A DNA stretch of 64,000 bases from Martinezella dioscoreae (GTDB lineage Bacteria; Pseudomonadota; Alphaproteobacteria; Rhizobiales; Rhizobiaceae): NCBI RefSeq assembly GCF_009176305.1, contig NZ_BLAJ01000008.1, positions 1 to 64,000 on the forward strand, written 5' to 3'. The notes under the pieces are model-generated. The model was not told the DNA's origin, did not search any database, and was given only the letters and a program-made list of their open reading frames with translations. A program made the translations under genes and the position numbers. Below are positions 36,101-43,408 of this stretch, piece by piece. Numbering within the stretch: position 1 is the first letter of the stretch; every line of letters starts with the position of its first letter.

Positions 36101-36481
36101 TCCCTTGGCGGTGATGTGCCGTTCGACGAAATCGCGAACAAGCGCGATATTGCGCTCGGCCGTGAGTTCGATCGGCAGCGCGATCGTGACATCCTTGGCG
36201 AGCTGGGCATCGGAACGTTTCTCGAAATCCTCGACCTTGTTCCAGAAGGCTTCCGACGCGCCCGACACCGAGCGATCGGCGATCATCGACCGCAACCATT
36301 CCGGTGCGTCGGTTGGAATGACGAACTCCTCATGCAGGAGGCCCTGCTTGCGGGTATAGTCGATCGTCCGCGCTTCCCGCTCGTATTCCATTTTCGCGCA
36401 GTGGCGATAGGCCGCCGACAGCACCGCGCTGCGGCCGGAGCCGCGGGCGACGACGCTGACGGAGAAATGAGGCACGGCCAC
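33158..36481 (-). CDS. traA: TraA conjugative relaxase-helicase (MOBQ)
   Basis: A 1107-residue Ti-type relaxase. The N-terminal MobA/MobL domain has AAYRHCAKMEYEREA and the metal-binding GNPHVHLMTTLRPL (His-x-His). The middle is a RecD-like helicase: Walker A IGRAGAGKTTM near residue 405, VFVLDEAGMVSS, VGDPEQLQPIEAG and GYATTIHKSQGATVD. It nicks oriT, stays on the 5-prime end and unwinds the transferred strand. A GTG start is used. The oriT lies 70-100 bp upstream, and traC is divergent. Confidence 0.96.
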   Translation of the reverse strand: MAVPHFSVSVVARGSGRSAVLSAAYRHCAKMEYEREARTIDYTRKQGLLHEEFVIPTDAPEWLRSMIADRSVSGASEAFWNKVEDFEKRSDAQLAKDVTIALPIELTAERNIALVRDFVERHITAKGMVADWVYHDAPGNPHVHLMTTLRPLTEDGFGAKKVAVPGPDGNPIRNDSGKIVYELWAGSLDDFNSFRDGWFACQNRHLAMAGLDIRVDGRSFEKQSVEVEPTIHVGVGATAIDRKAERAKAQSSPLSPKLERIELQEVRRSENARRIQRRPEIVLELITRERSVFDSQDVAKILHRYIDDAVLFQNLMVRVLQSPEALCLEGERIAFASGARVPAKYTTRELIRLEAEMASRAMWLSARSSHGVREAVLAATFKHHSRLSQEQRTAIEHVAGSERITAVIGRAGAGKTTMMKAAREAWEAAGYRVVGGALAGKAAEGLEKEAGIASRTLSSWELRWSQGRNQLDARTVFVLDEAGMVSSRQMAQLVETVTKAGAKLVLVGDPEQLQPIEAGAAFRAIADRIGYAELETIYRQREQWMRDASLNLARGNIRKAIAAYTAHDRMIGLTLKDEAADRLIADWSRDFDPTKTTLILAHLRRDVRKLNGMARGELVERGILGEGFAFRTEDGHRNFASGDQIVFLKNEGSLGVKNGMLGKVVEAAQNRIVAEIGEGEHRRRITVEQRFYSNLDHGYATTIHKSQGATVDRVKVLASLSLDRHLTYVAMTRHREDLRIYYGTRSFAFAGGLVEILSRRQAKEATLDYEKGSLYRQALRFAEGRGLHIVNVARTVVRDRLEWTIRQKQKLADLAHRLLTVGAKLGVGASTKPTHSQSSKEASPMVAGIATSTKTVEQAIAEKVEADPGLKKQWDDVSTRFHLVYAQPEAAFRSVNVDALLKDEAIAKTTLAKIANQPDSFGPLNGKSGLLASRADKQDRERAERNVPALAQSLSDYMRQRSHAEQRYQADEMAARRKVSIDIPALSPSARQTLERVRDAIDRNDLPSALEFALADKMVKAELEGFAKAVTERFGERTFLPLAAKDTNGETFKTVTGGMNSAQKEEVQSAWSLMRAAQQLSAHERTVEALKQAETLRQSKTQGMSLT

Positions 36482-36550
36482 GACGGTCTGGGCTCCCGGT
36501 TGCGGACAAAACCAATGCTTGCGTCGGGAGCGGGCCTCGCCGGGGCGAAA

Positions 36551-36590
36551 AGCTAAGCGTCGCGACAGCGACGTATAATTGCGCCCTTGG
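36551..36590 (+). other. oriT, Q/Ti-type nick region
   Basis: The inverted repeat GCGTCGC-GACA-GCGACGT (36557-36574) is followed by ATAATTGCGCCCTTGG. This matches the layout and core of IncQ and Ti oriTs, where the nick falls in TGCG/CCCT; here between 36583 and 36584. It lies between the divergent traA and traC genes, as expected for Ti-type systems. With this polarity the strand carrying traCDG would enter the recipient first (inference). Confidence 0.85.
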
Positions 36591-36644
36591 AACCCGCTCC
36601 TTCGGAACGGCAGGGATCATTCACCAAAGCATCGCCCTTGGCGA

Positions 36645-36660
36645 TTGTAGGATTCACAGT
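36645..36660. promoter_or_regulatory. degenerate lux box upstream of traC
   Basis: TTGTAGGATTCACAGT: the first 11 bases are identical to the lux box at 691-706 (TTGTAGGATTC), and ACA follows if one base is deleted. It ends 72 bp before the traC start, close to the 61-bp spacing at luxI. On Ti plasmids the traA-traC intergenic region also carries a TraR box. The right arm is poor, so binding is uncertain. Confidence 0.45.
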
Positions 36661-36732
36661 AGTGCCTTCGCTACTCGAGTTCCGGAAACTGGCCTTGAAA
36701 GACACGCTTTCTCAGCCAGGAGACGATCGCAA

Positions 36733-37041
36733 ATGAAGAGACCTTCCTCGAAAATCCGCGACGAAATCGCCAGACTCCAGGGACAGCTCAAGGCCGCGGA
36801 AACCCGCGAAGCCGAGCGGATCGGCCGAATTGCCCTCAAGGCTGGTCTTGGAGAAACCGAGATCGATGAAGCGGAGCTACAGGCGGCCTTCGAGAATATC
36901 GCGCAACGTTTTCGCGCAGGCCAAGATGGCGGGAGTGGGGCCACGACCGGCGGCGAAAAAGGCGATGGAAAAGGCACCACGGGTACGCCGACCGCGATGG
37001 TCCCGCCTGGCGCGGCTCAGGGCGGCGGTCGCGAGGCTTGA
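36733..37041 (+). CDS. traC: conjugal transfer protein TraC
   Basis: A 102-residue relaxosome accessory protein. It starts with a helical basic/acidic segment (SSKIRDEIARLQGQLKAAETREAERIGRIALKAGLGETEIDEAELQAAFENIAQRF), the TraC signature, and ends in a Gly/Thr-rich tail. It is divergent from traA and separated from traD by 4 bp. Family members help assemble the relaxosome at oriT. Confidence 0.9.
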   Translation: MKRPSSKIRDEIARLQGQLKAAETREAERIGRIALKAGLGETEIDEAELQAAFENIAQRFRAGQDGGSGATTGGEKGDGKGTTGTPTAMVPPGAAQGGGREA

Positions 37042-37045
37042 TCGG

Positions 37046-37261
37046 ATGGCGAGAACGACGACATCCGATGCCCGCAAGAAGGACACACGCGAGAAAATCG
37101 AACTCGGCGGCCTGATCGTCAAGGCTGGCTTGCGATATGAGAAACGCGCGCTTCTGCTTGGAGCGTTGCTCGAACTGAACGCCCGGCTGAGGTCGGAGGA
37201 AGGCGAGCGGGCGCGGCTGATCGCGATCGGTGTGAAAGCGTTCAGCGATGACGGCGAATAA
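37046..37261 (+). CDS. traD: conjugal transfer protein TraD
   Basis: A 71-residue soluble protein, DARKKDTREKIELGGLIVKAGLR being the conserved TraD core. It lies between traC and traG and overlaps traG by 14 bp. In Ti-type plasmids this small TraD (not the F-type coupling protein) is part of the traCDG operon. Confidence 0.9.
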   Translation: MARTTTSDARKKDTREKIELGGLIVKAGLRYEKRALLLGALLELNARLRSEEGERARLIAIGVKAFSDDGE

Positions 37262-39185
37262 ACTTGCTCTCCTCGCCGCGCCGGTCGTGCTGATGATGCT
37301 CGCCGTCCTCGGCACGGCCGGTATCGAGGATTGGCTATCGGCCTTTGGAAGGACGGAGGCCGCGAGGTTGGCATTGGGTCGCGTGGGCATCGCGACGCCC
37401 TATGTCACCGCTTCGGCCATCGGCCTGACCTTCCTGTTCGCGAGCACGGGCGCGACCGGCATCAAGTTCGCGGGTTGGGGCGTTGCCGCCGGGAGCATGG
37501 TGACGATCCTGATCGCGGCGATACGCGAGACGACACGTCTCATCTCATTCGTCGGTCAGGTTCCGGCGGGTGGGTCCATCGCCGCGTATCTCGACCCCGC
37601 AACGATGATCGGCGCGGTGGCCGCATTGATGGTGGGAAGTTTCGCGCTGCGGGTGATGCTCATCGGCAACGCCGCCTTCGCCCGCGCCGAGCCGAGGCGT
37701 ATCCGAGGGCGCAGGGCGCTGCATGGCGAGGCCGACTGGATGAACATGCGGGACGCGGCGAGGCTTTTTCCCGACACCGGCGGCATCGTCATCGGCGAAC
37801 GCTACCGCGTCGACAAGGATAGCACCGCGGCGCGTCCCTTCCGCGCGGGCGACGCCGAGAGCTGGGGCGGCGGCGGCAAGGCATCGCTGTTGTGTTTCGA
37901 CGGTTCGTTCGGATCGTCGCACGGTATCGTTTTCGCCGGTTCGGGCGGTTTCAAGACAACGTCCGTGACAATCCCGACGGCCCTTAAATGGGCCGGCGGC
38001 CTTGTCGTGCTGGACCCCTCGAACGAGGTCGCGCCAATGGTGCGCGGGCATCGCGAAGCCGCCGCGCGCTTCATCCGCCTTCTCGATCCAAAGGAACCCG
38101 AAACCGGGTTCAACGCGCTCGATTGGATCGGTCGGCATGGCGGAACCAAGGAAGAGGATATCGCCTCGGTCGCATCGTGGATCATGAGCGACAGCGGCGG
38201 CCCGCGCGGCGTCCGCGACGACTTCTTCCGCGCATCGGCGCTTCAGCTGTTGACCGCGCTGATCGCGGACGTCTGCCTATCCGGGCATACCGACACGGCG
38301 AACCAGACCTTGCGCCAGGTTCGTTCGAATCTGGCGGAACCAGAGCCGAAACTGCGCGAGCGACTGCAATCCATTTACGAGAATTCCAACTCGGATTTCG
38401 TCAGGGAGAATGTCGCCGCCTTCGTCAACATGACCGCGGAAACCTTTTCTGGCGTCTATGCCAACGCGGTCAAGGAAACGCACTGGCTGTCCTACGCCAA
38501 CTATGCCGCGCTCGTGTCGGGTTCGACTTTCTCGACCGACGCGCTCGCGGATGGCAAGACCGATGTGTTCATCAACATTGATCTGAAGACGCTCGAGACG
38601 CATGCCGGCCTTGCGAGGGTGATCATCGGATCGTTCCTCAACGCGATCTACAATCGCGACGGCGCGCTGGAGGGCAGGGCGCTCTTTCTCCTCGATGAGG
38701 TTGCCAGCCTCGGCTACATGCGAATCCTGGAGACCGCTCGCGATGCCGGCCGCAAGTATGGCATCACGCTGACGATGATCTACCAGTCGATCGGGCAGAT
38801 GCGCGAAACCTATGGCGGCCGCGACGCCGCGAGCAAGTGGTTCGAAAGCGCGAGCTGGATCTCCTTCGCGGCGATCAATGATCCCGAGACCGCCGACTAT
38901 ATCTCGAAACGCTGCGGCATGACCACGGTCGAGATCGATCAGGTCAGCCGCGGTTCCCAAGCGAAGGGTTCATCGCGAACGCGTTCGAAGCAGCTGGCCG
39001 CCCGGCCGCTGATCCAGGCGCATGAGGTTCTTCGCATGCGAGCGGACGAGCAGATTGTGTTCACGGCCGGGAACGCGCCACTTCGGTGCGGCCGTGCGAT
39101 TTGGTTCCGGCGGGATGACATGAAGGCCCGCGTCGGCGCGAACAGGTTTCATCGCGACGGGAAGACGTTCGAAAGACCTGACTGA
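37248..39185 (+). CDS. traG: type IV coupling protein TraG (VirD4 family)
   Basis: A 645-residue coupling protein that delivers the relaxase-DNA complex to the secretion channel. Three to four N-terminal hydrophobic segments (residues about 1-145) anchor it. The nucleotide-binding loop reads FAGSGGFKTTSV near residue 230, the usual Ti-type TraG variant of Walker A; Walker B is ALFLLDEVASLG near 478, followed by LTMIYQSIGQMRETYG. Full length for the family. Confidence 0.95.
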   Translation: MTANKLALLAAPVVLMMLAVLGTAGIEDWLSAFGRTEAARLALGRVGIATPYVTASAIGLTFLFASTGATGIKFAGWGVAAGSMVTILIAAIRETTRLISFVGQVPAGGSIAAYLDPATMIGAVAALMVGSFALRVMLIGNAAFARAEPRRIRGRRALHGEADWMNMRDAARLFPDTGGIVIGERYRVDKDSTAARPFRAGDAESWGGGGKASLLCFDGSFGSSHGIVFAGSGGFKTTSVTIPTALKWAGGLVVLDPSNEVAPMVRGHREAAARFIRLLDPKEPETGFNALDWIGRHGGTKEEDIASVASWIMSDSGGPRGVRDDFFRASALQLLTALIADVCLSGHTDTANQTLRQVRSNLAEPEPKLRERLQSIYENSNSDFVRENVAAFVNMTAETFSGVYANAVKETHWLSYANYAALVSGSTFSTDALADGKTDVFINIDLKTLETHAGLARVIIGSFLNAIYNRDGALEGRALFLLDEVASLGYMRILETARDAGRKYGITLTMIYQSIGQMRETYGGRDAASKWFESASWISFAAINDPETADYISKRCGMTTVEIDQVSRGSQAKGSSRTRSKQLAARPLIQAHEVLRMRADEQIVFTAGNAPLRCGRAIWFRRDDMKARVGANRFHRDGKTFERPD

Positions 39186-39582
39186 TCGAACCGACGCGCG
39201 GTCCAAGAAGCAAGGCCGATCCCCAAAAAAATGAAGAGCATCGGAGAAATCAGCAGGGCGCCGGCCGCCGGCCGGGATTTCGGGAATTCTCGACGCGCGA
39301 GGAGCGGACAAAGGGCAGCCGTGGGAGCTTCAACATCGTGGCCCGAAGGGAAAGCGGGACCGACTGCCCCGCTCCTCGCGCTCCGCTTTTTCAGGGGCGG
39401 GCGGGGAGCATCGAGGGGTGGGGCGCGAGGGGCACCCCTCGACCTGTCGCGCTCGGCTTGGAGAGCGGCGCGGGACAGGCAAGCCGCCGACAAACCAATC
39501 TAGCCTCATCAATGTCGCCAAGGGCGCTGGCGCGATCTTCGCCGCTGCTCGCCTTCGATGCTAATCGGCGGAAAGAGGCGAT
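39186..39582. other. intergenic, no gene supported
   Basis: 397 bp, very GC-rich in the middle (GGGGCGGGGAGC-like runs). A minus-strand segment SPMLFIFLGIGLASWTARRF is hydrophobic and could belong to a tiny membrane protein, but it has no clear ribosome site and reads into the traG end. I see no terminator after traG. Confidence 0.4.
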
Positions 39583-39927
39583 TTAGCCCTGGTCGTTTTT
39601 CTTCGATGTCGCGACCGCCAGGGCCTCGTCTGCCTCCTTGGAGAGTGTAACGAGCTCGAGGATCGGGCGAGGGGCCGAACAAAACGCGAGGCGATCGCGC
39701 ACGATGCAGGAAAAGCCGCTATCGGTCGAAACGCGAAACCCTTCCGGGATCTCCTCCTCAAACCATCGGTCACCCGCTTCGATGCAGTCGCGAATATCGT
39801 TCAAGGTGACGAAGGACGCGCCACCCCACGACGAGGGAACGCGCCCGTGAATTGCGTTGGCCAATGCCATGGGACGAACATGCCCGTTGATCTCCCGCGA
39901 ATTGGAGATGGGATGAACAGTGTTCAT
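39583..39927 (-). CDS. conserved hypothetical plasmid protein
   Basis: A 114-residue soluble protein beginning MNTVHPISNSREI, with CGGAGA upstream of ATG 39927. It contains WGGASFVTLNDIRDCIEAGDRWFEEEIPEGF and a C-terminal acidic helix. I do not know its function. It follows the DUF932 gene, with a 9-bp hairpin between them, and belongs to the group of accessory genes usual beside tra regions of large plasmids. Confidence 0.65.
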   Translation of the reverse strand: MNTVHPISNSREINGHVRPMALANAIHGRVPSSWGGASFVTLNDIRDCIEAGDRWFEEEIPEGFRVSTDSGFSCIVRDRLAFCSAPRPILELVTLSKEADEALAVATSKKNDQG

Positions 39928-39962
39928 TGGTATTTTCTCCGATAGAATGGACATGAATGTGA

Positions 39963-39985
39963 AGCGCCGCCAGGGCGGCGGCGCT
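39963..39985 (-). terminator. strong hairpin between DUF932 and next gene
   Basis: AGCGCCGCC-AGGGC-GGCGGCGCT: a perfect 9-bp GC stem with a 5-base loop, lying 8 bp after the DUF932 stop on the minus strand. Only a weak T-rich stretch (TTCACATTC) follows, so it may be a partial terminator or a transcript-protecting stem rather than an efficient terminator. Confidence 0.5.
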
Positions 39986-39992
39986 CCCGCGA

Positions 39993-40847
39993 TCACCGCG
40001 CGCTTTTCAAGGCCGCCATCCTTTCCCCGAGCAGCCAAAGCGCCTTGTTGAGCTTGATGTCCTGATCGATACCGTTCACGGCGCGGGATTTCACGCGACG
40101 GCGCCTGCCAAGATCGTCGCGGCCAACACCACGCAACCCGCCCTTGATGGCGTTTTCCTGCACGACGTTCCAGACTGTCCAAAGATCGTCGGCTCGGTCG
40201 TCATGACGGCGGGGGATAAGCAACTGTTCGGCCTTGATCGGCGTCGTGGTCTCGCCATCCTTGTCTCCAAAGCGCAGGACATGGGCGGCGTCCGCGAGAA
40301 TATCCCTCTCATCACGGTTCAATCGCAGGGTTGACCAATCCTGTGGGGCGACAAGCGTGCGTTCGGCCTCGCCAAGCACGCGATAGGTCCCCTCGATAAC
40401 CTTGTGCTGGACATCGCCGGAATGGCGAACCTTGATGGCATCGATGGTGCCGGTCCGCGTCACCAGGGAATTGAGGCAACGAACCCGAAACAGTCCCGCC
40501 ATCAATTCATAGGCGCTGGTGCCGTCATTGGCATTCTTGAGGAGGATTTCGCAAACGGTATCGCCGACATTGTAAACCTTGCCGTCGTCGATGCGGCGCA
40601 AGCGGATCAGATGCTTGGTGAAGTCGGCTTTTCCCTCAATGCGACTGTGCGACTGCTTCGCCCCGACCGGCATGAAGCCTTCCCGGACGAGACCCCGCAG
40701 AATCTCGATGGTGGGAATAGGCCGGAAGCGTTCCGACCGGCTTTCATGGGCGGTCACCGCGAAAATGGAAGGGGCAATGCGGCGCATTTCGGCTTCAGTC
40801 AGCGCGCGGCCAGTGTCGAAACGCGCGGTCTCGGTATAGATGCTCAT
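39993..40847 (-). CDS. DUF932-domain protein
   Basis: A 284-residue soluble protein of the DUF932 group, found on many plasmids and phages and sometimes called phage/plasmid-like protein. Seen: LTEAEMRRIAPSIFAVTAHESRSERFRPIPTIEIL near the start, ELMAGLFRVRCLNSLV in the middle and a C-terminal basic segment GRRRRVKSRAVNGIDQDIKLNKALWLLGERM. The molecular function is not known. The gene lies downstream of traG, convergent with it. Confidence 0.85.
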   Translation of the reverse strand: MSIYTETARFDTGRALTEAEMRRIAPSIFAVTAHESRSERFRPIPTIEILRGLVREGFMPVGAKQSHSRIEGKADFTKHLIRLRRIDDGKVYNVGDTVCEILLKNANDGTSAYELMAGLFRVRCLNSLVTRTGTIDAIKVRHSGDVQHKVIEGTYRVLGEAERTLVAPQDWSTLRLNRDERDILADAAHVLRFGDKDGETTTPIKAEQLLIPRRHDDRADDLWTVWNVVQENAIKGGLRGVGRDDLGRRRRVKSRAVNGIDQDIKLNKALWLLGERMAALKSAR

Positions 40848-41256
40848 TGTCAGTCTCCATTGGTTAGGGTTGCCATCCGCAGGGTAAGCCCCTCGGGCGA
40901 AGCCTCCCCGGTCTTGCCTGGGGAATGGCCTCTGACATTCCCCGGGACAGAGAGGGGAGGGCGAAAGCCCGCCCCACGGCGGCGAACGGGACTGTCAAGC
41001 GGCGTGGCGCGGAAGCCGGGGTATCTTCACGGGTCCGCTTGCGGACTGGCGCGGAAGATGAACCGGCTTCACGGGCCGCTTGACCGGCCTGGGCGGCGAT
41101 GTCAGGGGCGAGCAAATTGAAGCGGCCCGGCACGGGCCTCATCAACGGATGCGTCAGCGCTGCGTTCGATAAACGACCGTTATCGGCGGAAGAACCGGGT
41201 GGGTGCCATCAACATCGAACGCGCTCCTTCGCGGAATGCGCCTCGGCCAGCAAATT
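40848..41256. other. intergenic, no gene seen
   Basis: About 410 bp between the DUF736 and DUF932 genes. It is GC-rich with repeated CGGG and CCGG runs (CCCCGG at 40906 and 40939) but I find no convincing protein, promoter or RNA. Confidence 0.4.
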
Positions 41257-41286
41257 GAGAAAAGGCCCCGCCTGATTGGCGGGGCC
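41257..41286 (-). terminator. intrinsic terminator of the DUF736 gene
   Basis: On the minus strand GGCCCCGCC-AATCA-GGCGGGGCC, a perfect 9-bp stem, is followed by TTTTCTC. It lies 8 bp past the DUF736 stop codon, so that gene is probably a single-gene unit. Confidence 0.8.
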
Positions 41287-41293
41287 CCGGATC

Positions 41294-41605
41294 TCAATCG
41301 CGGTTCGGGCGGGACCAGATGAGCTGGTAGCCATCCTCGCCTTCGACCTCCGTGAGCATCGCGTAGATCGGGGAGGGGAAGCTCGGATCGTCCAGCTTGA
41401 CCGAGAGATAGTCACGGTCGCTCTCGTTGGAGCGCTTCTGCCAGGCGGCGCCGAGCTCAACCGGACCGGCGTAGACGCGGAAGTGCGGACCCTTGTCGGA
41501 GGGGCTTTCCACGCGGGTAATGCGTGCCTTTACGTTGAGGGCGAGGGTGCGGATTGAGCCGACGAAGCCGCTTTCAGTCGAAGTGAAGGTGCCGATGGTA
41601 GCCAT
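41294..41605 (-). CDS. DUF736-family protein
   Basis: A 103-residue protein with the full DUF736 pattern: ATIGTFTSTESGFVGSIRTLALNVKARI at the start, GPHFRVYAGPVELGAAWQKRS, and YLSVKLDDPSFPSPIYAML. It is a small beta-rich protein usual on conjugative plasmids and ICEs of alphaproteobacteria; its role is unknown. A strong terminator follows. Confidence 0.9.
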   Translation of the reverse strand: MATIGTFTSTESGFVGSIRTLALNVKARITRVESPSDKGPHFRVYAGPVELGAAWQKRSNESDRDYLSVKLDDPSFPSPIYAMLTEVEGEDGYQLIWSRPNRD

Positions 41606-42572
41606 TTTCCTATTCCTTTTGCTGTTTCGAGCCGCTCCATTGCGGCTCGATGGCAGTCACAAAGGCCGGGGACGATCAGACCGCACCCCGTGGGGCCGGA
41701 ACACGGTGGAGGGCGGCGCGGAGAGACTTTCTTGTCTCGCGAGGAATGACGGCGAAGCCGGAAGGGGATGAAAGTCTCGTGGCACCGTTGCGGGAAGATG
41801 AGCGAGGCGCAGCCGTTCTCCGGTCAGACCTGCCCCATCGAGCCCGCATGTGGAGCCGCGGCGAATGGGCGAGGGAATATGACGTTGGCGATCAGCACGG
41901 GGAAATTTCGGACAGATGGCCATGTCCGGCTCAACTGGACCGCCAGACTGACATGAAGGCATGCGCATTCCCTCGCGTGACGTCCGGCGAGGGTCGCGCT
42001 CGCGGGGCAAACTCGCAGTCATGGAGTTGCCGCGCGATTGGTCGCTTGGAGGAAAACCGCTTTAGCGCACAAGACCGTTTGTCACCGAGTCCAAGCACTC
42101 CCGGAAGCGGAGACCCAACACTCCGGATCGGTCGATCTCGGGGGAAATTGGATCTCAGCACCACGGAAAGGCCACGTGACCCCGCGAGCCGGCGAGGAAA
42201 CCGGCACCACCAAGAGCGGCGGCCGGCATTGACGCCCCATCCGGCATGAAGAGCATCAAGCCGCCTTCCAAGCGTCCGCCATGGGCCGCGGTCGGTGGAG
42301 GCACCCCCGCTGTCGAGCGCGCGGCCAGCCCATCGACATGTTCTCGCGCTATCGCGAGCGCTTGCGGGAGCGGCTTGGACAGCACCGGAGACGCTTCGGC
42401 CGGCACGCTCGGACCTGACTGACGCTCACCGGCGGGCTCCGTTTCGCTGGGAGCTGCCTTGACGCCGCTGTCGCGCCCTGCTCACCCGCGCGGCGGGCCC
42501 CGCGAGGAACGATTTACAGGCAGCGCCGGAATATCTAGGCCTGTTGCCGCGATCTCGCGAAGGCCATGACCG
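41606..42572. other. long intergenic region without supported genes
   Basis: 967 bp between DUF736 and the tetR-like gene. Frames exist on both strands but are Arg/Pro/Ser-rich shadows without recognisable motifs, and none has a convincing ribosome site. It may be decayed sequence. I see no terminator or tRNA. Confidence 0.4.
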
Positions 42573-43265
42573 TCAAACGCCGCTGTAGCCGCAGCCGCGT
42601 AGGAAAAAAGTGGCCGCCTCGCGTGCATGATCTTCCATTTGTGTCTTCACGGGCGTGAGATCGGCATGAAATAGCGAAGAGATCATCATCGGCAGCAACA
42701 CCAGATCGATGAAGTATCGGGTCGTGGCTTCAAGGCTGGCCGGCGCGAAGGCGGGCAATGGCTTGAGTTCCTCGGCCTCCGCCAACTCCGCCACGAGTTT
42801 CATCGCGGTAGCCGTTCCGTGTGCTCGCATGGCGTAGTGGATCGTCGTCGCCAGATCCGGATGGCGGGTCGCTTCACCGATCACGCTGCGTATGAGCCCG
42901 ATGGTCTCCGACCTTATGGCCCGCTGGAGGATCAGGACCCCCGCGGATTGGAAGCGTTCAAGAATGCTGCCCGATGTGGCGGAGGCGACCATCTCGCCGG
43001 ATTTTTGCGCCCAACGGATGACGACTTCCCTGAACAAGGTCTCCTTGTTGATGAAGCGCGCATAGATGCTCGGCTTGCCGGCCCTCGCCACCTCGGCAAT
43101 CTCGTCGATGCTGGCGCCCTCATAACCTCGAGCGATGAAGACCTGGAGCGCGGCCTGCAAAATTCTGTCCTCGACTTCCCCCGCCCTCTCCCTCGGGGGG
43201 CGCCCACGTCGCGTCGCATTTGTCTTCCCCGGTATAATCTGGGGTTTTGCCATCTCTCGCGGCAT
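42573..43265 (-). CDS. TetR-family repressor of the efflux operon
   Basis: A 230-residue TetR protein. The N-terminal DNA-binding domain is ILQAALQVFIARGYEGASIDEIAEVARAGKPSIYARFINKETLFREVV; the C-terminal part is a helical ligand domain. ATG 43265 is favoured by a GTGAGG upstream; an earlier start is possible. It is divergent from the HlyD/MFS operon with an inverted repeat in the shared promoter, so it most likely represses the pump and itself until a drug binds. Confidence 0.9.
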   Translation of the reverse strand: MPREMAKPQIIPGKTNATRRGRPPRERAGEVEDRILQAALQVFIARGYEGASIDEIAEVARAGKPSIYARFINKETLFREVVIRWAQKSGEMVASATSGSILERFQSAGVLILQRAIRSETIGLIRSVIGEATRHPDLATTIHYAMRAHGTATAMKLVAELAEAEELKPLPAFAPASLEATTRYFIDLVLLPMMISSLFHADLTPVKTQMEDHAREAATFFLRGCGYSGV

Positions 43266-43321
43266 GACGGACCTCACTGTTTTTTGATTGGCTCGGACGC
43301 GGTTTAGCACCCTCCGCGGCT

Positions 43322-43381
43322 CTTGACTAACACTCCGATCAGTTCTACGTCAATATTTTAATTGAACGTTTCGTTTCAATT
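43322..43381 (+). promoter_or_regulatory. efflux operon promoter and TetR operator
   Basis: CTTGAC (43322-43327), 17 bases, CTACGT (43345-43350) fits the alphaproteobacterial CTTGAC-N17-CTATAT promoter. AATTGAA and TTCAATT (43360-43366 and 43375-43381) form an inverted repeat right after the predicted start of transcription, which fits a roadblock operator for the TetR protein. Confidence 0.6.
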
Positions 43382-43408
43382 TAAGCCTAGTGACGGAAGA
43401 GGTAGAAG

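Noticed and set aside
33238..36556. Long plus-strand frames opposite traA (for example 34370-35731)
   Set aside because: They are antisense shadows of the relaxase in high-GC sequence; the minus strand has all relaxase and helicase motifs.
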